Virus record (IMG/VR): IMGVR_UViG_3300041964_000083
Coordinates: 62,001-126,000 of that record
Direction: 5' to 3' (one strand)
DNA from: a virus
Length of the DNA: 64,000 bases
Part shown: piece after piece, positions 51,484 to 59,336 of the stretch
Layout: each line of letters opens with the position of its first letter
Position numbering within the stretch: position 1 is the stretch's first letter
Position numbers and translations under genes: made by a program
The notes under the pieces: model-generated
Databases searched by the model: none
What the model was told of the DNA's origin: nothing
Seen by the model: the letters and a program-made list of their open reading frames with translations, nothing else

Positions 51484-51816
51484 ATGAGTTACTTGGACGA
51501 TCTAATAGTAATCAAATACATAGGGACAATTTTTTACGTTAGTCCTGATAAAAACAAACAGTTTTACACCGTTGAAAGCAAAGTTCCTCTAATAACAACA
51601 GAGAATGTACCTTTTGATAAAATCCAGGAAGCTGTACAAAAGCAATGTTTGCTTAAGGATGCGTATTACAAAGCAACAAAATCAACGTGTGGTTATGAAA
51701 CTGTGGCTGAATTAGAAGCAATGCATCCTTTCGCGTCGTGGGCAGAAATCTCTGCGGGTAATAAAGAACTGGAAAATGTCTTGATAAATCAACTCAATCT
51801 CAATAACACAGATTGA
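51484..51816 (+). CDS. Hypothetical protein
   Basis: This 110-residue mixed alpha/beta protein (MSYLDDLIVIKYIGTIFYVS) contains FDKIQEAVQKQCLLKDAYYK and ends with an Asn/Leu-rich tail. It is the last gene of the plus-strand accessory block and is followed by palindrome copy 12 and a terminator. Function unknown. Confidence 0.62.
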   Translation: MSYLDDLIVIKYIGTIFYVSPDKNKQFYTVESKVPLITTENVPFDKIQEAVQKQCLLKDAYYKATKSTCGYETVAELEAMHPFASWAEISAGNKELENVLINQLNLNNTD

Positions 51817-51831
51817 GTAAGACTACCCAAC

Positions 51832-51850
51832 TAACAACTAATCGATGTTA
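51832..51850. repeat. Dispersed palindrome, copy 12 (variant)
   Basis: TAACAACTAATCGATGTTA has two inner mismatches. Its outer G-C pairs are both changed to A-T, so the dyad is kept by a compensatory change. It lies 15 nt after a stop and 1 nt before a terminator stem. Confidence 0.75.
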
Positions 51851-51851
51851 A

Positions 51852-51876
51852 ACCCCACTAAACGTGGGGTTTTTTG
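51852..51876 (+). terminator. Intrinsic terminator
   Basis: ACCCCAC (51852-51858) and GTGGGGT (51864-51870) form a stem followed by six T residues. It ends the plus-strand accessory block directly before the convergent minus-strand gene end at 51877. Confidence 0.9.
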
Positions 51877-54231
51877 TTAGAACTGTCTGCGGCTCTGCCC
51901 TTTGGTGGCAATCATACCGAGTGTGTTACTCGTTCCACCTCCGGTGGTTTCAAGTTTGGGTTCACCGGATGCACCGTCACCTGCACCAGCATCCTCGACT
52001 TCCTCTATTCGATAGTCAACAGCGCGGTTATGGTCGATACCTAACGTTAAACTTGTGCCATCACAGAGGCAGATAGGAGATAGTCCGTGATTGGTGCTAA
52101 CACCTGAATAATTTAATGTCCACGACACGCCCAACACACGCTCTCTGCCGAATTTAGCGAAGCGATCGCTGCCAACACTCACTACATCGCCATCTCTGAC
52201 ATTGGGGTAGTACCAAGAAACTTTCTTCGAGGATTGGCACGCTTGCAGGTCTTTGATGCGTAAATCCAATATGGCGGCATTGAGCGCTTGTTGGAATGTG
52301 GCGGCTTCTGGGTAAGACTTGGATGATTCAATTGCAGTGAATTCGGTGAGTAGATCGGAGGTGAGGAGGTATTTCTTAGTTTTGCCCGCTTTGGGTTTAC
52401 CAAAAGTCACCCAACGATCCGGTGGAACTTCCTGCTTCTCCCATTGGGTATCGCGAGTCGAGGCTTCGGGTGGGCGTCCAATCACTTCTTTAAAGTTTGC
52501 GTGTTCGGCACTGGTAAGAAAGCCCGAATCCTGGAATGATGAGTTGGTAACCCGCTCCCGATACTTATTGGCAGAACCAATTGTGCGATCAACTTGATAG
52601 TAACTCTCTTCTCCCGTCGTTAGTGGCGCTTTGTAGTCGTCTGGGGGAGCTGAATTTGGGTTTGCTGCCCAGAGGAAGGTGTTGACTACCTTAGATTCAG
52701 TTTTAATGAACATCGGTTCTTTAAACGCTGGATCTGGGGTAAGAATCCCCACCATGCCGCTTGACGTAATATTTTGCGTAGCTACAAGGCGTTTGAAGCG
52801 TTCCTCAAGCTCGTCGTATTTGCGCCACTCTACAGAGAAGGGGGAACCAACATCTGTACCGTATTCTTTGCGTGTAGATTTAAGTAGGTAGGCTTGGATT
52901 TGCTGTCCTGTAACTTTTTTGTACCGAACCAAGTTGTAGTAAGGATTTTCTTCATCAATAGACGCATAACCCACTTCACCCCCTTCAGCTTCCTTAGCCA
53001 AACGAACCAATTTAGTTGTTGTGGTTTGAATTTGAGTTAAATATTGCGTCGTGTTTTGAAACGTAACCGTCCCACCCAACGCTGAACCTGAAACTAAATG
53101 GGCATAATCGGGGTGAATAATTAGGTTAACAAAGCCCGCCACACTACTTTGTGCATATTTGGGGTTAGGGTCTTTAGCACGAACGGTAAAAGTAGTTGCA
53201 GGTAGGGATTCGTAGATATGTTGCGTTTCCTGGCGCTCAACTAACTTCCAAAATTGACCTGGGTTTGAAGAAAACAACATATCCCCAGTCCAGATATCGG
53301 ATGCAATGTAGCAAAACTTGTAAATCTCTATTATTTCGCGTTCTGGCGTACCGTTTATGGTCGTAGTTTTTTTTACGGTCTTGGGTGGGCTACTCTCATC
53401 ACAAGTTGAGGAGAGGTCTTTTAAAATAAACGTGTTGGGTGGAGGACTTGCGTAGTCTTCATCCCCTTCCACAATCGTCTCAATTTGCGGCTCTTTTCGT
53501 ACCAGTTGTGTGCCATTAGTCGGAGTTGTAGATTCAGGACTATCTTTGGATTTCCCCCAAGTCAGTTCAGTATCACGATACCCGTTCCACCCCGATCGCG
53601 TATTTTGCCCATCTACAATCACATCGGGTGTCGCAAACGTCCAGTTTGCTGCGCCAGAGTCAAAGTTTTTAAAGTGACAGCCATTCGTCCAGCTTACATA
53701 ACACCCATTAATCCGAAGGTGGGCATTAACGGCATCTTGAACACTGATTGTTAGGTTGGCATCAGAGTTGGGCGGAATGGGAATGTTGATGTTGGGTCCT
53801 ATGTAGGGAATTTGAGCAGCCCGACATAACGCCGATAAGGAAACGTATGGAGAATTACGGCTTGCAACACTAAATACCTTAATGGGTTTAGCTGACCGCA
53901 ACTCATAAAGAGATTTTAGAGCGATGCTGACTTTATAAGTTGCAAACGGCTGCTGCTTACTGGGGTGGCGTTCGCGATCAAAACCAAACGACATTACAAC
54001 AAAGGGTGTAATGTTATTGTTTAGTACAACTTGAGTAACGTTTGGTACATACGTATTTTCATATCGCGCAATGTCTACTTCCCGCACCCCTTCATAGCTA
54101 AAACTTGCTGATGGATGCCCTTCAAAGCTTAAGCCAAGATTCAAGCTCCCAAAGTAAATAGGGATAGTCGGCTGGGGTGGGTTGCGGACAATACTTGGTT
54201 TAGTTTTATTAATGCGTCCCGTTACTGGCAT
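51877..54231 (-). CDS. Large tail/baseplate-associated protein
   Basis: This 784-residue protein is last in a four-gene minus-strand structural group. The N-terminal half is mixed alpha/beta (YFGSLNLGLSFEGHPSASFS; FATYKVSIALKSLYELRSAK; CRAAQIPYIGPNINIPIPPN), with hub-like features; the C-terminal half includes SWYYPNVRDGDVVSVGSDRF and a Gly-rich tail. Length and position fit a tail-tip or baseplate hub protein. No lysin or protease motif was found. A specific hub family could not be confirmed from the sequence. Confidence 0.65.
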   Translation of the reverse strand: MPVTGRINKTKPSIVRNPPQPTIPIYFGSLNLGLSFEGHPSASFSYEGVREVDIARYENTYVPNVTQVVLNNNITPFVVMSFGFDRERHPSKQQPFATYKVSIALKSLYELRSAKPIKVFSVASRNSPYVSLSALCRAAQIPYIGPNINIPIPPNSDANLTISVQDAVNAHLRINGCYVSWTNGCHFKNFDSGAANWTFATPDVIVDGQNTRSGWNGYRDTELTWGKSKDSPESTTPTNGTQLVRKEPQIETIVEGDEDYASPPPNTFILKDLSSTCDESSPPKTVKKTTTINGTPEREIIEIYKFCYIASDIWTGDMLFSSNPGQFWKLVERQETQHIYESLPATTFTVRAKDPNPKYAQSSVAGFVNLIIHPDYAHLVSGSALGGTVTFQNTTQYLTQIQTTTTKLVRLAKEAEGGEVGYASIDEENPYYNLVRYKKVTGQQIQAYLLKSTRKEYGTDVGSPFSVEWRKYDELEERFKRLVATQNITSSGMVGILTPDPAFKEPMFIKTESKVVNTFLWAANPNSAPPDDYKAPLTTGEESYYQVDRTIGSANKYRERVTNSSFQDSGFLTSAEHANFKEVIGRPPEASTRDTQWEKQEVPPDRWVTFGKPKAGKTKKYLLTSDLLTEFTAIESSKSYPEAATFQQALNAAILDLRIKDLQACQSSKKVSWYYPNVRDGDVVSVGSDRFAKFGRERVLGVSWTLNYSGVSTNHGLSPICLCDGTSLTLGIDHNRAVDYRIEEVEDAGAGDGASGEPKLETTGGGTSNTLGMIATKGQSRRQF

Positions 54232-54249
54232 TACGTTTCCCTAATACCG

Positions 54250-54936
54250 CTATACATCAACCTTTATCTGTCTTAGCGTAAATCCTCGTGTTGCCCCTTG
54301 TGCGATCGTCTGGGTTGCCGGTAATTGACCTGCACTCGGACCTGTAGGTGGCTCAAACTGATCAATTGTACCCGTTGTTGCCTGGTATACGGCTGTACCA
54401 CCTCTAATTAACACTAGATAGTTATAGGTAATATTTCCCGTGGTTGGGGTAAAAGTGACAGTCACAGGTGGTGTGGCAGCACGGTTATTGGCAGCATCTT
54501 GTACGGCTGCTCCAGGGGCGTAAGGTTGCCTTGCCGAACCAAAATACTGGGATTCATAACGCGCCCATATTGTTAAGTCGTCGGTTTGATCCGGTACTTG
54601 TTCTGTTGCTGTGTGCGCTCCCGTTCCTACATCCGTAATAACTACGGCTGTGCCACCTCTTGTTAAGGATAACTGGAACGTTGTAGCAGTTCGGTTGATA
54701 ACAAAGTAAGTGGTGTTGGTATTGAGTCCTGCCGGTAGCGTACCTGCTGATGAGACTCTGATTCGGTTACCATTTACAAAGTTATGTCCGCCCGCAACCG
54801 TAAAAGTACTTGGTGTAGCAGCGGTAAACGTTGGTGTTGCTATCTGATAATTGACAAGCAACACAAAAAAACCAGTTTGGCTGTTGTAGCAAAAGTCAAT
54901 TTGGTTAGCAAGTGTTTGTAAACTATGAACTGGCAC
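54250..54936 (-). CDS. Beta-rich structural protein with phage G-x-H-N repeat domain
   Basis: This 228-residue protein contains PSTFTVAGGHNFVNGNRIRV, then GTLPAGLNTNTTYFVINRTA and TFQLSLTRGGTA, a beta motif found in many phage tail and capsid-surface proteins. A C-terminal beta region follows (VTVTFTPTTGNITYNYLVLI). It is separated from its neighbours by 10-18 nt in the structural group. Probably a tail or fibre-associated component. Confidence 0.72.
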   Translation of the reverse strand: MPVHSLQTLANQIDFCYNSQTGFFVLLVNYQIATPTFTAATPSTFTVAGGHNFVNGNRIRVSSAGTLPAGLNTNTTYFVINRTATTFQLSLTRGGTAVVITDVGTGAHTATEQVPDQTDDLTIWARYESQYFGSARQPYAPGAAVQDAANNRAATPPVTVTFTPTTGNITYNYLVLIRGGTAVYQATTGTIDQFEPPTGPSAGQLPATQTIAQGATRGFTLRQIKVDV

Positions 54937-54946
54937 GAATTAACTC

Positions 54947-56416
54947 CTAAGACATTATAGATGTTGCGTTAACAATGGACACAATGGGTACTGCGTTTTG
55001 AGTTACTGATTGCCACTGTGTTGTCAGTGAAAAATTGGCTGCCGGATTAACAAACGATAACCAACCACTGGTTAGCGGCAGTGATACCCCTGGTGTCTCT
55101 TGTACTGCGATCGCGCTTATTACCCAACCCGTAGTTGAAGGGAAAGTAGTGAAATCGTCGGTAGACGTGAACCCTATTTGATTGCCGACTGTACTAAAAA
55201 CATTTGTTGGTAACGTAACTGTACTTTGCCAACCAGTTGTTGCTTGAATAAGTGTTGTCGCTGCTTCTTCTGCAATAACTGAACTTGCCCAGCCACTTGT
55301 TAATGAGACAAGATCTGGATTTACTACAGAAAATCCAAACCCATTACCTACAACACCAGCAACTGCCGTTACAACAGTTGGCAAAAACGTGCTTTGCCAA
55401 GCTGCTGTTAATGAAAGTTGTATTGTCGGCGTATCTGCTATCTGGATAGGATTATCAACCCAACCACCGCTTGCTGTGAGTGTTACGTAGTCAGTTTGAG
55501 TGAAAACAACTCCAGTGCAAGCGGTAGTAAGGTATATTTCACCACCAAAGTCTTCTGTAATCGCTATTTCACTCGACCAAGAGCTAATAGCGATCGCGTC
55601 TTTAGTTTTGCTCTGGGTACTACTTCCTGATACGTTGCTTAATTGCGAAGTGCGCTTCGAGTAATTCCATAGTGCGGGTGTAGGCGCATCGATAAGGATT
55701 GGGCTAAATACGGTGCAGAGTTTTGAAACTTCATTCCATATAAATTGCCCAACTTGGGGATTATTGGCATCCGGTGCAGGTGCAAAACTTACCCCCATCC
55801 AATCAAATCGATCTATATGATCGATTCCAGGAAACTTGAATGTCGCCGCATAAGCAACAAATTCCGTTGACGCGCTGTACGTGCCACTAATTTCTAATTC
55901 CTCCCCAACTGCGATCGCGTAATCAGTCGAGATTGTTAGCGTTTGCTCTTGCTGAGTAAAAGATAACCGTAACCCTCTGTACTCAACACTTTTCACCGTC
56001 AACCCAGAAGCAATCGCGATCGCTTGTCCTGGAATCGGTGCACCCGTTAATAGGACGACATAAAAAAGAGCCGGGATAGCAAGCGCTGGGGAGTAGAGGT
56101 TAACTGCCTCATCTCCTAACCAAAGCGTTTTGATTAATGGATTAGTCGGATCGGGTAATAGCGCAAAACCTTCAAGGCTTGGTGACCTGAAGGTAAACGG
56201 TAATAGAAACTTGAGGAGATAACCTGTCGCGATCGGAGGAGGGATGTCAACTTCTTCTACCCCAAACCCTGGTGTGTCGTAATTGGCGTAAGTATTGATA
56301 CGCGCAAGCACACCCAATCCTCTACTTTCCCCCTGCCAAACACGAAAAGTAGGAGGAATAGTATTGGCTGATGCGGACTTACTGGTCGGTAGATCTGCTC
56401 CAGTGAGCCGAAACAT
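54947..56416 (-). CDS. Structural protein with repeated T-x-G-W motifs
   Basis: This 489-residue protein has an N-terminal half with strand-rich domains (YLLKFLLPFTFRSPSLEGFA; YRGLRLSFTQQEQTLTISTD). Its C-terminal 200 residues carry seven short repeats centred on Trp (SGGWVDNP, LTAAWQST, LTSGWASS, ATTGWQST, STTGWVIS, LTSGWLSF, LTTQWQSV). The repeats suggest a stacked or fibrous beta structure. Its start shares a base with the preceding gene's stop. Probably a tail or host-recognition component. Confidence 0.7.
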   Translation of the reverse strand: MFRLTGADLPTSKSASANTIPPTFRVWQGESRGLGVLARINTYANYDTPGFGVEEVDIPPPIATGYLLKFLLPFTFRSPSLEGFALLPDPTNPLIKTLWLGDEAVNLYSPALAIPALFYVVLLTGAPIPGQAIAIASGLTVKSVEYRGLRLSFTQQEQTLTISTDYAIAVGEELEISGTYSASTEFVAYAATFKFPGIDHIDRFDWMGVSFAPAPDANNPQVGQFIWNEVSKLCTVFSPILIDAPTPALWNYSKRTSQLSNVSGSSTQSKTKDAIAISSWSSEIAITEDFGGEIYLTTACTGVVFTQTDYVTLTASGGWVDNPIQIADTPTIQLSLTAAWQSTFLPTVVTAVAGVVGNGFGFSVVNPDLVSLTSGWASSVIAEEAATTLIQATTGWQSTVTLPTNVFSTVGNQIGFTSTDDFTTFPSTTGWVISAIAVQETPGVSLPLTSGWLSFVNPAANFSLTTQWQSVTQNAVPIVSIVNATSIMS

Positions 56417-56799
56417 TACACGTAATCCAAACTGATATACGTAAGCTTCAGTTCGCTGAACACGATTCGACCATTGATGTTGATAGCTCCGCTCTGGGTC
56501 ACGTCATCAAGGTAAGCGTTGGTGATGGTTTGACCAAACAGGGTGATGTCTTCCCCTGTTAGCTGCCCATTAATAGCTGAAAGGGTGTTGTTGTAGCGCT
56601 CTGTCTCGAATTCATCGAAGCGACTGCCAACGGGACCTTTAAACGTGAATTCAACCTGCTTCTTCTTGAGCTTGACGTTGATAATCCCACCTTCGCCTAG
56701 GTTGATGGGGACATCCTTCGTCTCTGCATCGGAAACTGAGATGCCGTCCGGCTCAACGGCTAAATCTTTGAAAACAAATCTAATGTAAGGAATCGGCAT
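56416..56799 (-). CDS. Tail-related structural protein
   Basis: The start at 56799 (MPIPYIRFVFKDLAVEPDGI) is preferred to the longer frame to 56862, which reads through the HIP1 leader region. The 127-residue product is strand-rich (INVKLKKKQVEFTFKGPVGS; FGQTITNAYLDDVTQSGAIN). Small size and position before the tail proteins suggest a tail tube or tail-completion-type protein; this is uncertain. Confidence 0.65.
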   Translation of the reverse strand: MPIPYIRFVFKDLAVEPDGISVSDAETKDVPINLGEGGIINVKLKKKQVEFTFKGPVGSRFDEFETERYNNTLSAINGQLTGEDITLFGQTITNAYLDDVTQSGAININGRIVFSELKLTYISLDYV

Positions 56800-56878
56800 C
56801 TTTCGCGATCGCGTACTACTCCTTAAAGTTAGGAGAAGATATTGTGCGATCGGCTGAAACACTCACTATTGCATCATC

Positions 56879-56897
56879 CGACAACTATTCGTTGTCA
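56879..56897. repeat. Dispersed palindrome, copy 13
   Basis: CGACAACTATTCGTTGTCA has two arm mismatches. It lies past the T-tract of the minus-strand terminator at 56901-56930, the same arrangement as copies 3 and 4. Confidence 0.85.
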
Positions 56898-56900
56898 AAC

Positions 56901-56930
56901 AAAAACCCTTTTGATTTAATCAAGAGGGTT
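56901..56930 (-). terminator. Intrinsic terminator (minus strand)
   Basis: AACCCTTTTGATT (56904-56916) pairs with AATCAAGAGGGTT (56918-56930) with one G-T pair and a 1-nt gap between arms; on the minus strand TTTTTGTTT follows. It terminates the regulator gene at 56966-57673. Confidence 0.85.
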
Positions 56931-56965
56931 GTATACGAATTATTCAGATGCGGTGTTTATGTGAC

Positions 56966-57673
56966 TTAGCTTGCTTTTAGAACTGACGCGATCGCTTCTG
57001 CCAATACATCATCAGGATAGCTATTGACAGTTCCGTGTCGTTCATCAGGCACTTGCCCCATCGGATAACCCTTGGCTCGACAAATCTTACCCGCAACAGT
57101 TCCAACTCGGCGTGCCATTGCTTCACCAATCCGAATTCGCTTTACTCGGCAGTATGCCCGCACAGTAGAGTAGTTAGATGCACCGTTAAGTGCTGCAACC
57201 TTTTCCTCCACAACCTCAGTACGACACTCTAGTTGATGTTGTTTCGATTCGATTTCAGCTTGGCGACGTTCTTGTTCTAGCATCTGATGACCAATCATAA
57301 CGATGGTTTCAGCAAGAGATTTGGGTTGAGGTTGAACCGCCTCTGATGTGACTTTATACCCAGCTAACTTATGCAGAAAGACTCGAACACCAGCTTTGAG
57401 CAGTTGTTTTGCCATCATTGGGTTATCATCGACAATCCAGTCTGTAATCAGATCTTCATTCACCAATACAACACCTTGTATTCCTCCTGGGGTAAGGATT
57501 TCATCTGTTTTTGCTTCGTTTGATGCAACGGCTTTTAATCGTCGAGAAATAGTTCCTTTGTCTTTTCCGCTCATCCGAGCATAGCCAGACACAGAGCAAA
57601 AACTTTCGCCTGTCTGCTGATTGATAATAATTTCGATTCCGTTATCCGACTTAAAAGCTGATAAATTAGACAT
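56966..57673 (-). CDS. Antirepressor-like regulatory protein
   Basis: This 235-residue protein has an N-terminal region FCSVSGYARMSGKDKGTISR and LITDWIVDDNPMMAKQLLKA, similar in layout to the regulator at 48634. A coiled coil follows (EQERRQAEIESKQHQLECRT), then a C-terminal DNA-binding-like domain (NYSTVRAYCRVKRIRIGEAM, KICRAKGYPMGQVPDERHGT) as in phage antirepressors. It lies between structural genes, with its own terminator. Probably a lytic/lysogenic switch component or morons-type regulator. Confidence 0.72.
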   Translation of the reverse strand: MSNLSAFKSDNGIEIIINQQTGESFCSVSGYARMSGKDKGTISRRLKAVASNEAKTDEILTPGGIQGVVLVNEDLITDWIVDDNPMMAKQLLKAGVRVFLHKLAGYKVTSEAVQPQPKSLAETIVMIGHQMLEQERRQAEIESKQHQLECRTEVVEEKVAALNGASNYSTVRAYCRVKRIRIGEAMARRVGTVAGKICRAKGYPMGQVPDERHGTVNSYPDDVLAEAIASVLKAS

Positions 57674-57765
57674 TGCTCATTTCCTTTTGTAGGTTAGTGG
57701 GCAGCAGCCACCCTGCGTGTGTTCAATTCGACAGGGTGGCTGCGTTTACTTGCTAAGTGAATTCA

Positions 57766-57789
57766 GTACATCTATAATTATGGATGTAC
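57766..57789. promoter_or_regulatory. Inverted-repeat operator upstream of an RHH gene
   Basis: GTACATC (57766-57772) and GATGTAC (57783-57789) form a perfect inverted repeat with a 10-nt A/T-rich spacer, ending 17 nt before the ATG at 57807. The half-site resembles that at 22992-23015 (TGTACAT). Confidence 0.55.
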
Positions 57790-57806
57790 ATAACATAATA
57801 AGTCAA

Positions 57807-58067
57807 ATGGTTAGACCTACATATTGGGATGAAACAAAAGAGCGACATCAAATTAGACTTACGCCAACGTGTTGGCAACATTTAGATGATATAGCAGCAG
57901 CAAATGCCCTACCTAGTAGAGCAGAAGCGATTGAATACTTGTCTCGGTTTGCAGCTAGGAATTACATCATATTCAAAAAAGATAGTAGAGCGATCGCACA
58001 TGACTCAACACAGACTTTACGGACTGCGGGGAAAAGCATACGTCACTCGCTACAAACAAATCTTTGA
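57807..58067 (+). CDS. Ribbon-helix-helix-like protein
   Basis: The start at 57807 (MVRPTYWDETKERHQIRLTP) is chosen because the ATG at 57780 lies within the inverted-repeat operator. The 86-residue product has a strand (HQIRLTP) followed by a helix (WQHLDDIAAANALPSRAEAI), an RHH-like arrangement, and a basic C-terminal tail. It overlaps the next gene by 68 nt in another frame. Probably a repressor of the small-gene unit 57807-59264. Confidence 0.6.
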   Translation: MVRPTYWDETKERHQIRLTPTCWQHLDDIAAANALPSRAEAIEYLSRFAARNYIIFKKDSRAIAHDSTQTLRTAGKSIRHSLQTNL

Positions 58068-58305
58068 AAGCGATCACGCCGCCATTCTTGCTGCATTCAA
58101 CGGCTTGGTTGAACGTGATGGGAAGTTTACGCCTGTGCATTTAGGACAACTTTGCAACGAGTTCCAGCTGCCTGTAAAGGTAATGGACGATTTCTTGCCA
58201 GAGATCACTAACCGCAGGTATTCTGCTGGAACATGGGAGCGACTGCAAGATAGAGGGTGCAAGGCAAAAGATATTGGTGTTACTTGGGAGCGCGATCGCA
58301 CATGA
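58000..58305 (+). CDS. Small hypothetical protein
   Basis: The start at 58000 (MTQHRLYGLRGKAYVTRYKQ) follows GCGATCGCACATGA; the frame is open back to 57904. The 101-residue product has a basic N-terminus and a possible helical DNA-binding core (AAFNGLVERDGKFTPVHLGQ), ending WERDRT from a HIP1 site. The next start is coupled by ATGA. Function unknown. Confidence 0.62.
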   Translation: MTQHRLYGLRGKAYVTRYKQIFESDHAAILAAFNGLVERDGKFTPVHLGQLCNEFQLPVKVMDDFLPEITNRRYSAGTWERLQDRGCKAKDIGVTWERDRT

Positions 58306-58895
58306 CAAATCAACCAACCAACACAGACGCCGTACTAGGCGGTAACAATCAAACAACTGCTGCGGTGCTTGGAGGTATCGAAGGAGCAAAGCGAAGATTT
58401 CATCAAGCCAAAGAATTCCAGCAGCGATACGCCGCATGGCTGGAGATAGCCAAATATGACCCAGCAGAAGCAGAGCGATTGAGCAACCAGTTGATTAGGT
58501 TAAATATCGAAATTGATGAAGCTGGGGTGCAGAAGCTTCGTGATGCGATCGCGTCAGCACAACAAGCCATTGCAAATATGGCAACCACAATCGCACCAAC
58601 ATTTAAAAATGTTATTGATACATATCAGTATTTGGAGCAATTACGGAGAAATGGCGTTATTAGCGACTACGAATATGTAAGTAGTTTGCGAGAACTTCAA
58701 AATATGAATACGCCTTCATTTCCAGAAAAGAAAGCTGAAAGTAAAGGAATACTTCTTCAGATATGGGATGCTAAGGATGAAGCTGAGTGGAGAAAAGAGA
58801 AAGAACTGGAGAAAAAACATATAGCCAAGTTAAAACAATCTTCTTATCTAGATGGGGTTGAGCGCATTATTGGGAAACGCAAGCGGAAATATTAA
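58302..58895 (+). CDS. Hypothetical protein with helical body
   Basis: The start at 58302 (MTNQPTNTDAVLGGNNQTTA) follows the second GCGATCGCACATGA of this unit. The 197-residue product carries two VLGG repeats at the N-terminus, helical segments (EAERLSNQLIRLNIEIDEAG), and a Lys-rich C-terminus. VLGG-type motifs occur in short repeats of some cyanobacterial proteins. Function unknown. Confidence 0.65.
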   Translation: MTNQPTNTDAVLGGNNQTTAAVLGGIEGAKRRFHQAKEFQQRYAAWLEIAKYDPAEAERLSNQLIRLNIEIDEAGVQKLRDAIASAQQAIANMATTIAPTFKNVIDTYQYLEQLRRNGVISDYEYVSSLRELQNMNTPSFPEKKAESKGILLQIWDAKDEAEWRKEKELEKKHIAKLKQSSYLDGVERIIGKRKRKY

Positions 58896-58910
58896 GCGTA
58901 TTTAATTCAC

Positions 58911-59264
58911 ATGATAGATCAATCAACACAACACAAAGATTTCCAATTTACAATTGCTGGTAAAGTTTACACTGTACCTGCTGCGGTATTCGTAGAAGCC
59001 ACAAAAGATGTTACTGCTACTAAATGGCATGACAAAGACAAAAATTGTTTATTTGCAGCAAAAGAGGCTTTCTTTAAATCTATTAACGCAATTTACTATC
59101 TTGATGACTCGCGTAGTTTTCGCCACACGCTTCATATCGATGGTGTTTTGGTTTGGGTAGATTATTGGAAAGATAGGGCAAAAGAGAATTTAATGGCAAA
59201 TCTGTTTGAATCACTAGCAGACTACATCTACGAGATTGGAATAATCTCTAAACCTCTAAATTAA
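58911..59264 (+). CDS. Hypothetical protein
   Basis: This 117-residue protein (MIDQSTQHKDFQFTIAGKVY) has a strand-rich N-terminal half and an aromatic helix-rich C-terminal half (FRHTLHIDGVLVWVDYWKDR). It is the last of the small plus-strand unit, 15 nt after the previous gene, and is followed by a terminator. Function unknown. Confidence 0.62.
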   Translation: MIDQSTQHKDFQFTIAGKVYTVPAAVFVEATKDVTATKWHDKDKNCLFAAKEAFFKSINAIYYLDDSRSFRHTLHIDGVLVWVDYWKDRAKENLMANLFESLADYIYEIGIISKPLN

Positions 59265-59285
59265 TTGCGCGATCGCACATAACAA

Positions 59286-59313
59286 ACCCCTCGGCTCACA
59301 CTGAGGGGTTTTT
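59286..59313 (+). terminator. Intrinsic terminator at a convergent junction
   Basis: ACCCCTC (59286-59292) and GAGGGGT (59303-59309) form a stem followed by five T residues. It ends the 57807-59264 unit. Palindrome copy 14 and the convergent minus-strand gene end follow. Confidence 0.88.
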
Positions 59314-59317
59314 GATT

Positions 59318-59336
59318 TGACAACGAAACGATGTCA
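59318..59336. repeat. Dispersed palindrome, copy 14
   Basis: TGACAACGAAACGATGTCA has one arm mismatch. Its right end (TCA 59334-59336) is the minus-strand TGA stop of the gene at 59334-59588. Confidence 0.9.

Noticed and set aside
57717-57806. Longer N-terminus for the RHH gene at 57807
   Set aside because: The extension crosses the inverted-repeat operator and promoter region and does not look like protein.
17817-59336. CRISPR-like reading of the repeated palindromes
   Set aside because: Copies are kilobases apart, not regularly spaced with short spacers, and no cas genes are present.
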